A stretch of 64,000 nucleotides of DNA. It comes from Nitrospira sp. GTDB taxonomy: Bacteria > Nitrospirota > Nitrospiria > Nitrospirales > Nitrospiraceae. The stretch covers positions 1 through 64,000 of the forward strand of contig JACOEL010000008.1 in NCBI GenBank assembly GCA_024998625.1, read 5' to 3'. The notes under the pieces are model-generated. The model ran no database searches. It saw only the letters and a program-made list of their open reading frames with translations, and had not been told where the DNA came from. Positions 16,247 through 24,919 of this stretch are shown here, one piece after another. How positions within the stretch are numbered: the stretch's first letter is position 1; the number at the start of each line of letters is the position of its first letter. The position numbers were made by a program, and so were the translations under genes.

Positions 16247-18961
16247 ATGTCTCTTCACCCAGATTTCCCAAGCTCGCCCTACGAACCACTCATCCCCGAC
16301 CAGCGCTGGTTCCCAGCCGACGAAGCCTTGAGAAGCACGGCCTATGAGAAATTGCTGCCGCCGTTGGTCGCCAAGGTGCGGGAGGAAGTCTTTGCCTGGC
16401 GAGCCAAAGGATATGCCGGTGCGTCTGCCACTTCGGCAGCGTTGCTCCGGCACTGGTTCGAGAGCGATCACCTGGTCGAAAACGCCGATGGTTCTCTCTC
16501 CCCCTTCCGTTACTACTTTGCTCAGCGCGAGGCGGTGGAGACGGTCATCTGGCTGTTTGAGGTCCGTGGCGCGCGCGACAAGTACGATCTGCTCCGATTC
16601 GACGCGTCCGGCGCGGTCTCGTCCGGCATGTTCGACGAAGACTGGCCCCGTTATGTCTTGAAGATGGCAACCGGCGCCGGGAAAACCAAAGTGCTTTCCC
16701 TGCTCATTGCCTGGAGCTTCTTTCATAAACTCTACGAAGCAGACTCGGCGCTGTCGCGCAACTTCCTCGTGATCGCGCCGAACATCATTGTGCTCGATCG
16801 GTTACGCGCCGACTTCGACGGCCTCAGGATTTTCTTCAACGACCCCATTCTGCCCGGCAACGGCCATGAAGGCCGGAACTGGCGGGACGATTTTCAGCTC
16901 ACATTGCACATCCAGGACGATGTGCGCGTCGTGCGCGAGATAGGCAACCTGTTCTTGACCAACATCCACCGGGTCTTCCTTGGCGACGTGGCCGATCCTT
17001 CACTGGAAGACGACGACTTGCGGGATTACTTTCTCGCGCCGTTCGGCTCGAAGCCCGCCGGCAAGACCACCGATAGCCACACGGATCTCGGTGAGATTGT
17101 CCGCGAAGTCGAGGAGCTGGCCGTGTTCAACGACGAGGCGCATCATATTCATGACCCGAAGATGGCTTGGTTCAAGTCCATTCAGGACATTCATCACAAG
17201 ATGCTGCAAAAGGATTCCCGCCTCGCCTTGCAGGTCGATGTGACCGCCACGCCGCGCCACAACAACGGAGCCATCTTCGTCCAAACCGTGTCCGATTATC
17301 CGCTGGTCGAGGCCATTCATCAGAACGTCGTGAAACATCCAGTGCTGCCGGATGCGGCCAGTCGCGCCAAACTGCAGGAACGCAAGAGCGCCCTCTTCAC
17401 GGAGAAGTATGCAGACTACCTTGCGGTGGGGATTGAAGAGTGGAAGAAGAGCGCTGCCGAACACCAACAACTCGGCAAAAAGGCCGTGCTCTTCGTCATG
17501 GTGGACGATACCCGCAACTGCGACGATGTGGGCGTCTATCTCGAAAAGATCTGCCCCGAACTGCAGGGTGGGGTGCTGGTGATCCACACCAAGAACAACG
17601 GCGAAATCTCCGAGGCCGCGTCGGGCAAGAAAAAGGAGGAACTCGAACTGCTCCGCAAGCAGTCGAACGAGATCGATTCCTGGAAGTCGCCCTGTAAGGC
17701 CATCGTCTCGGTATTGATGCTCAAGGAAGGCTGGGACGTCCGCAACGTGACGGTGATTGTCGGGCTGCGGGAATACAGCGCGGAGAGCAAAATTCTTCCC
17801 GAGCAAACCCTCGGGCGCGGCCTGCGCCGGATGTATTTCGGCACTGATACCAAAGAAACCGTCTCGGTCATGGGAACTCCTGCCTTTATGGAGTTCGTTG
17901 AATCCATCCAGACTGAGGGCGTCAGTTTCGAGCATGTGCCGATGGGCGGCGGTACGACACGCCAGGACTCGCTCATTGTCGAAGTGGACACAGAGAACCC
18001 GGATAAAAATCTCGACGACCTCGACATTCCGCTTCCCAAGCTGACCCGCCGCTTTCAGCGCGACTTTAAAGACCTCGATGCGCTCGACCCGGCGGTCTTG
18101 GGCAACAAACAACTGCCCCTCAAACCGTTCACGCCCGAGGAGACCAGGGAAATCGTCTTCAAAACGATGCTCGATTCGGAGATTCATCATACGATTCAAC
18201 TGGACGGCTCAGGGCCTGCCGACTTCCGCTCCGTCGTGGCGTTCTTTGCGCGCCAATTGCTCAAAGATTTACGTCTCGTTGGCGGCTATGACGTGCTCTA
18301 TGGGAAAGTGAAAATCTTCATGCGCGAACAGCTGTTCACCTCGTCACCGGTGAACCTCGAAGACCCGGTCGTACTTCGCAATCTCTCCGAGCCGGAAGTC
18401 GGCAAAGTCCTGTACGACGCGTTCAAGACCGCCATCAATGCGCTGACCATTCAAGACAGCGGCACCACGCGCATCGAGGCCCGGATTCGTCTTCGCGAGA
18501 CGCGCCCCTTCCGTACCGAGCATCGTCCATTCCTCGCGGCAAAGAAATCCATTTTCACCAAAACCGTCGGGGAGTCGCAGTCCGGCGGTTTTGAGTTGTC
18601 GTTCGCGGCCTTTCTGGAAACCGCACAGGATGTCGCGGCATTTGCCAAGAACTATCTGGCGGTCGGCTTCAAGCTCGACTATGTAAGAGCCGACGGGGAC
18701 CTCTCCAACTACACACCGGACTTCCTCGTTCGTACCACCGACGGCACGGTCTGGATCGTGGAAACCAAGGGCCGCAAGGAATTAGACCTGCCGCAGAAAA
18801 TGGCTCGGCTCAAACAATGGTGCGCCGACGCCACTGCCGCCGAAGAGAATGGGCAGCGATACGACTTCGCCTTCGTGGATCAAGCAGGCTTCGAAAAACA
18901 CACACCGGGCACCTTTGCCGCGCTCGCTGCCGGCTTCACGGAGTACAAAAACAAATCATGA
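16247..18961 (+). CDS. res: Type III restriction enzyme Res subunit
   Basis: A 904-residue ATP-dependent restriction subunit. It has a superfamily 2 helicase with Walker A KMATGAGKTKV (residue ~140) and box II VFNDEAHH (residue ~293). The later helicase motif VSVLMLKEGWDVRNV and QTLGRGLRRM are also present. A C-terminal PD-(D/E)XK-like nuclease reads YTPDFLVRTTD followed by WIVETKGRKE. Type III enzymes need a Mod partner, found at 20403-22739. Unusually, two genes lie between: a small unknown and a Fic protein, with ATGA-type overlaps at both joints. The start is the ATG at 16247; the ribosome-binding site is weak. Confidence 0.9.
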   Translation: MSLHPDFPSSPYEPLIPDQRWFPADEALRSTAYEKLLPPLVAKVREEVFAWRAKGYAGASATSAALLRHWFESDHLVENADGSLSPFRYYFAQREAVETVIWLFEVRGARDKYDLLRFDASGAVSSGMFDEDWPRYVLKMATGAGKTKVLSLLIAWSFFHKLYEADSALSRNFLVIAPNIIVLDRLRADFDGLRIFFNDPILPGNGHEGRNWRDDFQLTLHIQDDVRVVREIGNLFLTNIHRVFLGDVADPSLEDDDLRDYFLAPFGSKPAGKTTDSHTDLGEIVREVEELAVFNDEAHHIHDPKMAWFKSIQDIHHKMLQKDSRLALQVDVTATPRHNNGAIFVQTVSDYPLVEAIHQNVVKHPVLPDAASRAKLQERKSALFTEKYADYLAVGIEEWKKSAAEHQQLGKKAVLFVMVDDTRNCDDVGVYLEKICPELQGGVLVIHTKNNGEISEAASGKKKEELELLRKQSNEIDSWKSPCKAIVSVLMLKEGWDVRNVTVIVGLREYSAESKILPEQTLGRGLRRMYFGTDTKETVSVMGTPAFMEFVESIQTEGVSFEHVPMGGGTTRQDSLIVEVDTENPDKNLDDLDIPLPKLTRRFQRDFKDLDALDPAVLGNKQLPLKPFTPEETREIVFKTMLDSEIHHTIQLDGSGPADFRSVVAFFARQLLKDLRLVGGYDVLYGKVKIFMREQLFTSSPVNLEDPVVLRNLSEPEVGKVLYDAFKTAINALTIQDSGTTRIEARIRLRETRPFRTEHRPFLAAKKSIFTKTVGESQSGGFELSFAAFLETAQDVAAFAKNYLAVGFKLDYVRADGDLSNYTPDFLVRTTDGTVWIVETKGRKELDLPQKMARLKQWCADATAAEENGQRYDFAFVDQAGFEKHTPGTFAALAAGFTEYKNKS

Positions 18962-19200
18962 TGACGCTTCGCCTACTCGCAGCCGAACCGCCCGCGTTGC
19001 CCACGCAGACGACGTGGTATCTGATTGATCTCGCCGAGGCCAAAGGTAAGCAGGAGTTAGTCACCCGTCAGTCGCCGCCGAAGAAACCACGATCGTTTAC
19101 GGTCTTGTTCCGCCCCCTTCTTCACCGACTCATGACCGCGCAGATTCGCGTCCACGATCCGGATCGGTCATTCCTCCAACAGGATGTCCAAGCATCATGA
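18958..19200 (+). CDS. Small unknown protein between res and fic
   Basis: The 80-residue product (MMTLRLLAAEPPALPTQTTW) overlaps res by four bases at its start and fic by four bases at its end, which strongly supports translation. It is basic and proline-rich in the middle (SPPKKPRSFT) and has a hydrophobic/Arg stretch after it. No family was recognised. It shares the word GKQEL with the N-terminus of the Fic protein, probably by chance. A role tied to the restriction operon is inferred from position only. Confidence 0.6.
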   Translation: MMTLRLLAAEPPALPTQTTWYLIDLAEAKGKQELVTRQSPPKKPRSFTVLFRPLLHRLMTAQIRVHDPDRSFLQQDVQAS

Positions 19201-20261
19201 CCTCACTGACACAGGCCTATCTGGCCAAGCTGGTCGTTCCGCAGCGGATCATTACGATGATTCGCAAGCTGGGCGAACACAAGGGCAAACAGGAACTCTA
19301 TAAGAATCAGGCGCCGGAGATGCTGGAGAATCTCCGTCAGGTGGCCTTAATCCAGAGTACCGAGTCCTCCAACCGTATTGAAGGCATTGTCGCGGATGAC
19401 AAGCGGCTGCGGGCCATTGTCGAAGAGAAAGTGCAACCTGCCAACCGTTCAGAATCAGAGATCGCCGGCTATCGGGATGTGCTCAATACGATCCACCAGA
19501 GTCATGCGGATATTCCCTTTGCCGAGCGTGTGGTCCTCCAGCTCCACCGCGACTTGATGAAATATGCCGGTGGTCATGGTGGCGTATGGAAGGCCACGCA
19601 GAACGAAATTACCGAGACGCTGCCGGGCGGAAAGACGCGAGTCCGGTTTACACCGGTCGCCCCGCATGTGACCGAGGAGTTCATGCGGACGTTGCATGGG
19701 CAATTCGCTAATGTGGAGCGGGCGCGAGAATTGGACCCGTTGCTCCTCATTCCCTTCTACGTGTTGGACTTCCTCTGCATTCATCCCTTTCTGGATGGCA
19801 ATGGGCGGATGGCTCGCCTGCTTGCGTTGCTGTTGCTCTACCAACACGGCTATGAGGTTGGACGGTATGTGAGTCTTGAGCGGATCATCGAGCAGTCGAA
19901 GCAGTCCTACTACGACACCCTGTATCAGTCATCACAGGGATGGCACGAGGGCCAGCATGACGTTCTGCCCTGGACGGAATACTTTCTAGGGACCCTTCTT
20001 GCGGCCTACGACGAATTCGAAAGCCGGTTTGGCACGATCAGCAGGGGGCATGGCAGCAAGACCGATATGATCCGCAATGCGGTAGACGGTTTCATCGCCG
20101 ACTTCAGCATTACCGAGGTTGAAAAGGCCTGCCCTAAAGTCAGCCGAGACATGATTCGCCATGTGCTCGGCCAACTCCGGGAGGCCGGCATCATCATTCC
20201 GGTCGGGAAAGGCCGCGGGGCGAAATGGCGTAATGCTCAGCCGAAATGGGGTAATAAGTGA
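19197..20261 (+). CDS. fic: Fic family AMPylase-like protein with C-terminal winged helix
   Basis: The 354-residue protein has the full Fic active-site motif HPFLDGNGRMAR (His near residue 196), which transfers AMP or another nucleotide to target hydroxyls. It also has the N-terminal inhibitory motif S58-x3-E62-G63 in SNRIEG, making it a class II, self-inhibited Fic. The C-terminal ~60 residues (FIADFSITEVEKACPKVSRD) look like a winged-helix DNA-binding domain. It lies inside a type III restriction-modification operon and overlaps the gene before it. A regulatory role at the GGGTA-rich sequence just downstream is inference. Confidence 0.9.
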   Translation: MTSLTQAYLAKLVVPQRIITMIRKLGEHKGKQELYKNQAPEMLENLRQVALIQSTESSNRIEGIVADDKRLRAIVEEKVQPANRSESEIAGYRDVLNTIHQSHADIPFAERVVLQLHRDLMKYAGGHGGVWKATQNEITETLPGGKTRVRFTPVAPHVTEEFMRTLHGQFANVERARELDPLLLIPFYVLDFLCIHPFLDGNGRMARLLALLLLYQHGYEVGRYVSLERIIEQSKQSYYDTLYQSSQGWHEGQHDVLPWTEYFLGTLLAAYDEFESRFGTISRGHGSKTDMIRNAVDGFIADFSITEVEKACPKVSRDMIRHVLGQLREAGIIIPVGKGRGAKWRNAQPKWGNK

Positions 20262-20402
20262 GGGGTTATTACCCTGTTTCTGACGGTTTTTACCGCATTA
20301 TGCCCGAGGCATGGCGGTGGAAATGGGTAGGACCCGATCAAATGGGTACTGAATTGGGTACTACCCTTAAAAGAGGGTAAGAGAGAGGGTAATAGCTGAG
20401 AT
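20248..20402 (+). promoter_or_regulatory. GGGTA/TACCC cluster between fic and mod
   Basis: The inverted repeat GGGTAATAA (20249-20257) and TTATTACCC (20266-20274) overlaps the fic stop codon. Further copies of GGGTA or TACCC occur near 20326, 20343, 20354, 20360, 20376 and 20388, right up to the mod start. This density in 150 bases suggests protein-binding sites controlling mod. The winged-helix end of the Fic protein is a candidate binder, by position only. Confidence 0.5.
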
Positions 20403-22739
20403 ATGGCACGAGCGCACGATTCAGAAAAATACGAGCTCTCTGACGCGGAAAAGCGCGGCCTCATCAAGCTCATCGAGCAGGGCAAGCCGTTGCCGGAGAA
20501 GTACCGGTTTCTGCTGTTTGCCGACAAGCGCGAAGTCGAACTCGTCTGGAACGGCAAATCCCGCGAAGTCTGCACCGCCGTCCTGCCCTTTCAAACGCTG
20601 GAACACATCGACGAGCCTCGGAAAGAACAGCGCGGTGATGGGGAATTAGACCTTGATATGGGCGGGCGGCAGGTCAAGGGCTGGACCAATAAGCTCATCT
20701 GGGGCGATAACAAGCTGATTCTCTCCTCCCTCAAGGCCGGGGCGCTTCGACGCCAGATCGAGGAGGCCGGCGGCCTCAAGCTTATTTACATCGACCCACC
20801 CTTCGACGTGGGCGCGGATTTCAGCATGGACATCGAGATCGGCGGCGAGACCTTCCACAAGGAGCCGAATCTTCTGGAGCAGATTGCCTACCGCGACACC
20901 TGGGGACGCGGCGCGGATTCCTTCATCGCCATGATTTACGAACGCCTCATCCTCATGCGTGATTTGATGCACAGCGACGGCAGCATTTACGTGCATACAG
21001 GCCCGAATGTAAATCATCATATGCGAGCAGTTCTCTCTGAGGTGTTTGGCCCGGACAAATTTGAGAGAGAAATAATTTGGCAGCGAGTGTCAGCGCGTAG
21101 CCATGGCACTTACTATCCAGCAACTCACGATTCCATTCTGTTTTGTAGGCGAGGCGACCGAGCTGTCTGGAATCAGCAATACACACCAGTCAGAGATGAA
21201 CTTGTAGAATCCCACTACAACAATGTTGAAGAGGGGTCGGGGCGAAAGTTTACGCTCGACAATTGTTTGAATCAGAATCCGGACAGGCCGAACCTCCGCT
21301 ATGAGCTTAACGGTCACGTTCGGACTTGGAGGTGGACCAAGGATAGGATGGACGCGCTAATCAAAGAAGGCAGAGTAGTGTTCACGTCTTCAGGGATGCC
21401 GAGGTTCAAACGTTATCTGGATGAGTCGAAGGGGGTTCCGCTGCAATCAATTTGGTCGGACATCAAGCCAGTCAATTCGCAGGCCGGTCAGGACACAGGC
21501 TATAGCACTCAAAAGCCAGAGGATATGTTAGAGCGAGTTATCCTTTCCTCATCGAACCCAAATGATTTAGTGGCGGACTTTTTCTGCGGCAGCGGCACGA
21601 CGGCTGCCGTGGCGGAAAAGCTGGGGCGCAAATGGATCGCCACCGACCTCGGCAAGTTCGGCATTCACACGACGCGTAAGCGGCTCATCCAAGTGCAGCG
21701 CGAGTTGAAAGCCAACGGCAAACCGTTCCGCGCTTTCGAAGTGCTGAACCTTGGCCGCTACGAACGCCAGGCCTATCTCAACGTCGCCGGGCGGCTGACT
21801 GGCAAACAGAAAGAACAGGCGCTCGCGAAGAAGGAGGCAGAGTTCCGTGAACTGATCCTGAAGGCCTACCGGGCCGAGCCGTTGCCCGATACGGGATTTT
21901 TCCACGGCAAGCAGAGTGGGCGTTTGGTCGTGGTCGGCCCGATCAACCTGCCGGTCGGGCGACTCTTCATTGAAGAAGTCATCACGGAATGCCGCAAGCG
22001 CAGCGCCTCCCGTGTGGACGTGCTTGCCTTCGAGTTCGAGATGGGGCTGTTCCCCGCCGTGCTGGAGGAGGCGAAACAGAAGGGCATCGATCTGGCGCCC
22101 AAGACCATCCCACCGGAGGTCTTCGACAAACGCGCCGTCGAAAAGGGCCAGGTCCGGTTCCACGACGTGGCCTATATCGAAGTCACGCCGCGATTCGACA
22201 AGAAAGACACACTCACGCTTTCGGTGGAGCTGACGGATTTCTCGGTCTATTACTCGCAGGGGCTGGTGGACTCCATCGCCGCCGAGTTGAAGGAAGGCAA
22301 GAGCGAGGTCGTCTGTGAGTCCGGCAAGCTCATTAAGATCAGCAAGGACAAGCAGGGCGTCGTGACCCGCGACATGCTCACGAAGCAATGGACCGACTGG
22401 GTGGACTACTGGGCGGTGGATTTCAACTATGAGAGCAGAAAGGAAATCATCAAGGTGTCCCGTGGCACCGGCCTTGGCGGCGTGCAGGGCTTTCTACCGG
22501 GACAGGAACCGGCGCAACGCGACCTCGATCTCACGGCCGACGACTTCGAGGAACGCTGGACCGGCGCCTACATCTTCGAGAACGAATGGCAGAGCTTCCG
22601 CACGCGCCAGAGCCGAGACCTGGAGTTGAAGACGGCAACCCACACCTACGACAAACCTGGCCGCTACATCGTCGCCGTCAAAGTCATCGACATCTTCGGC
22701 AACGACACGATGACACTCATGCCGGTGACAGTCGGATAG
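20403..22739 (+). CDS. mod: Type III adenine-N6 DNA methyltransferase Mod subunit
   Basis: A 778-residue methylase that protects DNA from the Res partner and supplies its target specificity. The catalytic DPPF (residue ~130) comes before the SAM-binding DFFCGSGTT (residue ~393), the beta-class order, with the target-recognition region between them. That region (roughly bases 21000-21580) is visibly richer in A and T than the flanks, as if exchanged. The C-terminal ~370 residues are an extension typical of large Mod subunits. It is separated from fic by about 140 bases holding repeated GGGTA sites, so it may have its own promoter. Confidence 0.9.
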   Translation: MARAHDSEKYELSDAEKRGLIKLIEQGKPLPEKYRFLLFADKREVELVWNGKSREVCTAVLPFQTLEHIDEPRKEQRGDGELDLDMGGRQVKGWTNKLIWGDNKLILSSLKAGALRRQIEEAGGLKLIYIDPPFDVGADFSMDIEIGGETFHKEPNLLEQIAYRDTWGRGADSFIAMIYERLILMRDLMHSDGSIYVHTGPNVNHHMRAVLSEVFGPDKFEREIIWQRVSARSHGTYYPATHDSILFCRRGDRAVWNQQYTPVRDELVESHYNNVEEGSGRKFTLDNCLNQNPDRPNLRYELNGHVRTWRWTKDRMDALIKEGRVVFTSSGMPRFKRYLDESKGVPLQSIWSDIKPVNSQAGQDTGYSTQKPEDMLERVILSSSNPNDLVADFFCGSGTTAAVAEKLGRKWIATDLGKFGIHTTRKRLIQVQRELKANGKPFRAFEVLNLGRYERQAYLNVAGRLTGKQKEQALAKKEAEFRELILKAYRAEPLPDTGFFHGKQSGRLVVVGPINLPVGRLFIEEVITECRKRSASRVDVLAFEFEMGLFPAVLEEAKQKGIDLAPKTIPPEVFDKRAVEKGQVRFHDVAYIEVTPRFDKKDTLTLSVELTDFSVYYSQGLVDSIAAELKEGKSEVVCESGKLIKISKDKQGVVTRDMLTKQWTDWVDYWAVDFNYESRKEIIKVSRGTGLGGVQGFLPGQEPAQRDLDLTADDFEERWTGAYIFENEWQSFRTRQSRDLELKTATHTYDKPGRYIVAVKVIDIFGNDTMTLMPVTVG

Positions 22740-22788
22740 TCGTTTCAAGAGTTGCGGAATCGCTGTTCACCAGAGACAGGAGACGAAT

Positions 22789-23409
22789 GTGAGGTCAAGG
22801 AAACGAGGATGTGGTGGATCAGGAATTCGTCGCCGCACTTGTGCAGGTAATAGGAAACGCGAGTTCAATAGTCTTCCTGAGATTGTAGAGCACTATATAG
22901 GCAACACCAGGAGGGAAGCCGAAGAGGAGCTTGCCTGTTACGGTTCTTGCCCGTCCCTAGCCGAAACGATATGGCGTGCTGCCAATGCGATGCGACCCAA
23001 GGATGGTAAGCGGCACGATCACCAGAGAAGAATCCCAGGGTCAGCCTTGGCCAGGCTTGGTCGTAGGTTATTGGTTCTTGAGGAGAACGTTCAGAATTCC
23101 AAGTCTTTTGCTGATCTGTTGGGGCTCGTCAAAGAGACATCCAAAGACCTTATGCATATCGGTGAGCTCGTGATTTATGACACGGCTCTGCGGATCGGCG
23201 CAAAACTTGGTCTTTATCCAGAGGAGGTCTACCTTCATGCCGGAACTCGCAAAGGAGCTGCGATACTGGGGGTTGATATAACCAGAGAGAGTATAGCGAC
23301 GACCAGTCTTCCCTCGGCATTTAAAGATCTCAAACCCTACGAGATCGAGGATGTCCTCTGTATATACAAGAGCGAGTTGCAGAGCTTGATTCGGATAGGG
23401 AAATTATAG
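22789..23409 (+). CDS. Unknown protein downstream of mod
   Basis: The frame opens with a GTG preceded by ACAGGAGA and encodes 206 residues. The first ~28 are very basic and may not be translated. The rest looks like a helical cytoplasmic protein (IVEHYIGNTRREAEEELACY, ALARLGRRLLVLEENVQNSK, YDTALRIGAKLGLYPEEVYL). No family or catalytic motif was recognised. It lies 50 bases after mod, so it could be part of the defence operon. Base composition is lower in GC than the core genes. Confidence 0.55.
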   Translation: MRSRKRGCGGSGIRRRTCAGNRKREFNSLPEIVEHYIGNTRREAEEELACYGSCPSLAETIWRAANAMRPKDGKRHDHQRRIPGSALARLGRRLLVLEENVQNSKSFADLLGLVKETSKDLMHIGELVIYDTALRIGAKLGLYPEEVYLHAGTRKGAAILGVDITRESIATTSLPSAFKDLKPYEIEDVLCIYKSELQSLIRIGKL

Positions 23410-23590
23410 GTTTGGGAAAGCTAAGGCGGGAAATATTGTTTTTGTGAACAGGACCGAGCGAGAGCGACGATAGTACACCCATGAATCCTTCCCATTGGCC
23501 TTAATGCACTGTCGGTCTGCATCATTCTCAGCATTTCTATTGTCGAGCACGGATCGCATGAGAAATTATAGAGGAGGTGTCTGAAAAGAC

Positions 23591-23851
23591 ATGGCAAAAC
23601 GAAAACAAACCTCAAACGCTCTTTTAAAAGAAATCGACAAGCTTGCTAGTCTTCCCATAGACAAATTCACCGATGATTATATTGGTGGATTGATTCGCCA
23701 AGTTGCGACGAGATTGCGAAGCACAGATCCAAGGGATAAGAAGCCCTCTACCGGAAGCGGCTATCGCGACTGGGATTATGCGCTCGTTCAAATCAGACGG
23801 TTGGAACTGGATGCAATCCGGAAGCACCTTTGGAAGGTCACGAAAAAGTAA
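23591..23851 (+). CDS. Small unknown protein
   Basis: The 86-residue basic protein (MAKRKQTSNALLKEIDKLAS) has a good ribosome-binding sequence, AGAGGAGGTG, about ten bases upstream. Helical segments with conserved-looking Trp and Arg (YRDWDYALVQIRRLELDAI) suggest a real fold, but no family was recognised. It stands alone between the unknown gene after mod and the sbcD-like fragment, in the lower-GC accessory stretch. Confidence 0.5.
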   Translation: MAKRKQTSNALLKEIDKLASLPIDKFTDDYIGGLIRQVATRLRSTDPRDKKPSTGSGYRDWDYALVQIRRLELDAIRKHLWKVTKK

Positions 23852-23992
23852 AAGCTCCAAACTCTTGAGCGTGATCCTTTCTTCCTCCCAGAACGTGCAG
23901 TCGATGAAGACCTCGATACTAATTTTGACGAACTGTGACAAGATGCTGTGACAATGGAAACATCACCTGAAATCATCGAGTCTTGATTCCTA

Positions 23993-24118
23993 ATGCGCTT
24001 CATCCACGCCTCCGACCTCCATATCGACAGTCCCTTGCGCGGCCTCGACCGCTTCGACGCCGCGCCGGTTGGACGGAGGCTCTGTTTTACCATTAACACC
24101 AATATTGATGTTGCATGA
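23993..24118 (+). pseudogene. Truncated 5' end of an SbcD/YhaO-like gene
   Basis: The first 28 codons (MRFIHASDLHIDSPLRGLDR) match the start of the intact metallophosphoesterase gene at 26140 with mostly synonymous differences. After GAPV/AAPV the similarity stops and the frame runs into unrelated sequence, ending at 24118. The stop overlaps the first codons of the following toxin gene. This is a fragment of a diverged second copy or allele, cut at about 24070, not a working gene. Confidence 0.75.
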
Positions 24119-24474
24119 GCATGGAATTCACGGTAGAGTTCTACGAGACTGAGTCCGGTACTTGCCCGGTTCGGGAGTTTCTGGATGATCTCAAGTCAAG
24201 CGATCCCGACGACTTCGCCGCTGTGCTGGCCGGGTTGGCGAAATTGAGGAACCGGCAGTATCACCGCGAGCCGCTGTCGAAAGCGCTCGACGATGAACTC
24301 TTTGAGTTGCGACACGTGGGCAAGCTCAACACCAGGGTGTTGTGGTTCTTTATGAATAATCGCAGGATTATCGCCGTGCATGGCATCCGGAATAAAGGCC
24401 GTGCCATTCCGTCCCGGGATCTCGCCACGGCACGGGAGCGCATGCGTGATTGGTGGAGGAGGGTGCAGTCATGA
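24115..24474 (+). CDS. HigB/RelE-like toxin (phage Gp49-like)
   Basis: The 119-residue protein (MSMEFTVEFYETESGTCPVR) shows the HigB/Gp49 pattern: VREFLDDL, then LDDELFELRHVGKLNTRVLW with FFMNNRRIIAVHGIRNKG, typical of the RelE-fold ribonuclease group. It is followed, with an ATGA overlap, by an XRE-type antitoxin. The toxin-first order is typical of HigBA. ATG 24121 is an alternative start. The gene begins at the break of the sbcD-like fragment. Confidence 0.85.
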   Translation: MSMEFTVEFYETESGTCPVREFLDDLKSSDPDDFAAVLAGLAKLRNRQYHREPLSKALDDELFELRHVGKLNTRVLWFFMNNRRIIAVHGIRNKGRAIPSRDLATARERMRDWWRRVQS

Positions 24475-24857
24475 AAGCGACGAATTTTGATCGCTATTTG
24501 AAAGAACAATTGACCGATCCGGCCTTTGCTCGCCGGTTCAAGCAGGCGGGGCAGGCCTGGGATGTGGCGTTGCAGATTGCGGCGCTCCGGCAGCGTGCCG
24601 GGTTGTCACAGAAGGAGTTGGCGCGACGGGTCAAGACTTCGCAGCAGCAGATTTGCCGTCTGGAGTCTCCGGACTATGAGGGCCACTCCTTGAGCATGCT
24701 GCGCCGCGTGGCGCGTGAGTTGAGCGCCAGAGTCCGCGTCGTGATCGAGCCGGAGGAAATTGCAGCGGCCACCGGCATGGCCGAAACACCCGCCCTCTAT
24801 CGTACCAGACGGGCCCGGTCCAGCCGATCAGCCCGCGCCCCAAAAACCCGGAATTGA
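24471..24857 (+). CDS. HigA-like XRE-family antitoxin
   Basis: The 128-residue protein contains a helix-turn-helix of the XRE type: IAALRQRAGLSQKELARRVK followed by TSQQQICRLESPDY. It starts inside the stop codon of the toxin gene (ATGA), a standard translational coupling. It should neutralise the toxin and repress the operon by DNA binding. The Arg/Ser-rich tail after residue 110 looks disordered. Confidence 0.85.
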   Translation: MKATNFDRYLKEQLTDPAFARRFKQAGQAWDVALQIAALRQRAGLSQKELARRVKTSQQQICRLESPDYEGHSLSMLRRVARELSARVRVVIEPEEIAAATGMAETPALYRTRRARSSRSARAPKTRN

Positions 24858-24919
24858 CCGGCTCGGCTGCCGGCTTAATCTGGGAGGCCCGTACCGTCGA
24901 ATAGGTCTATTCGGCTGGC

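Noticed and set aside
17000-18199. A 399-codon frame opposite res
   Set aside because: Antisense shadow; no start signal or motif.
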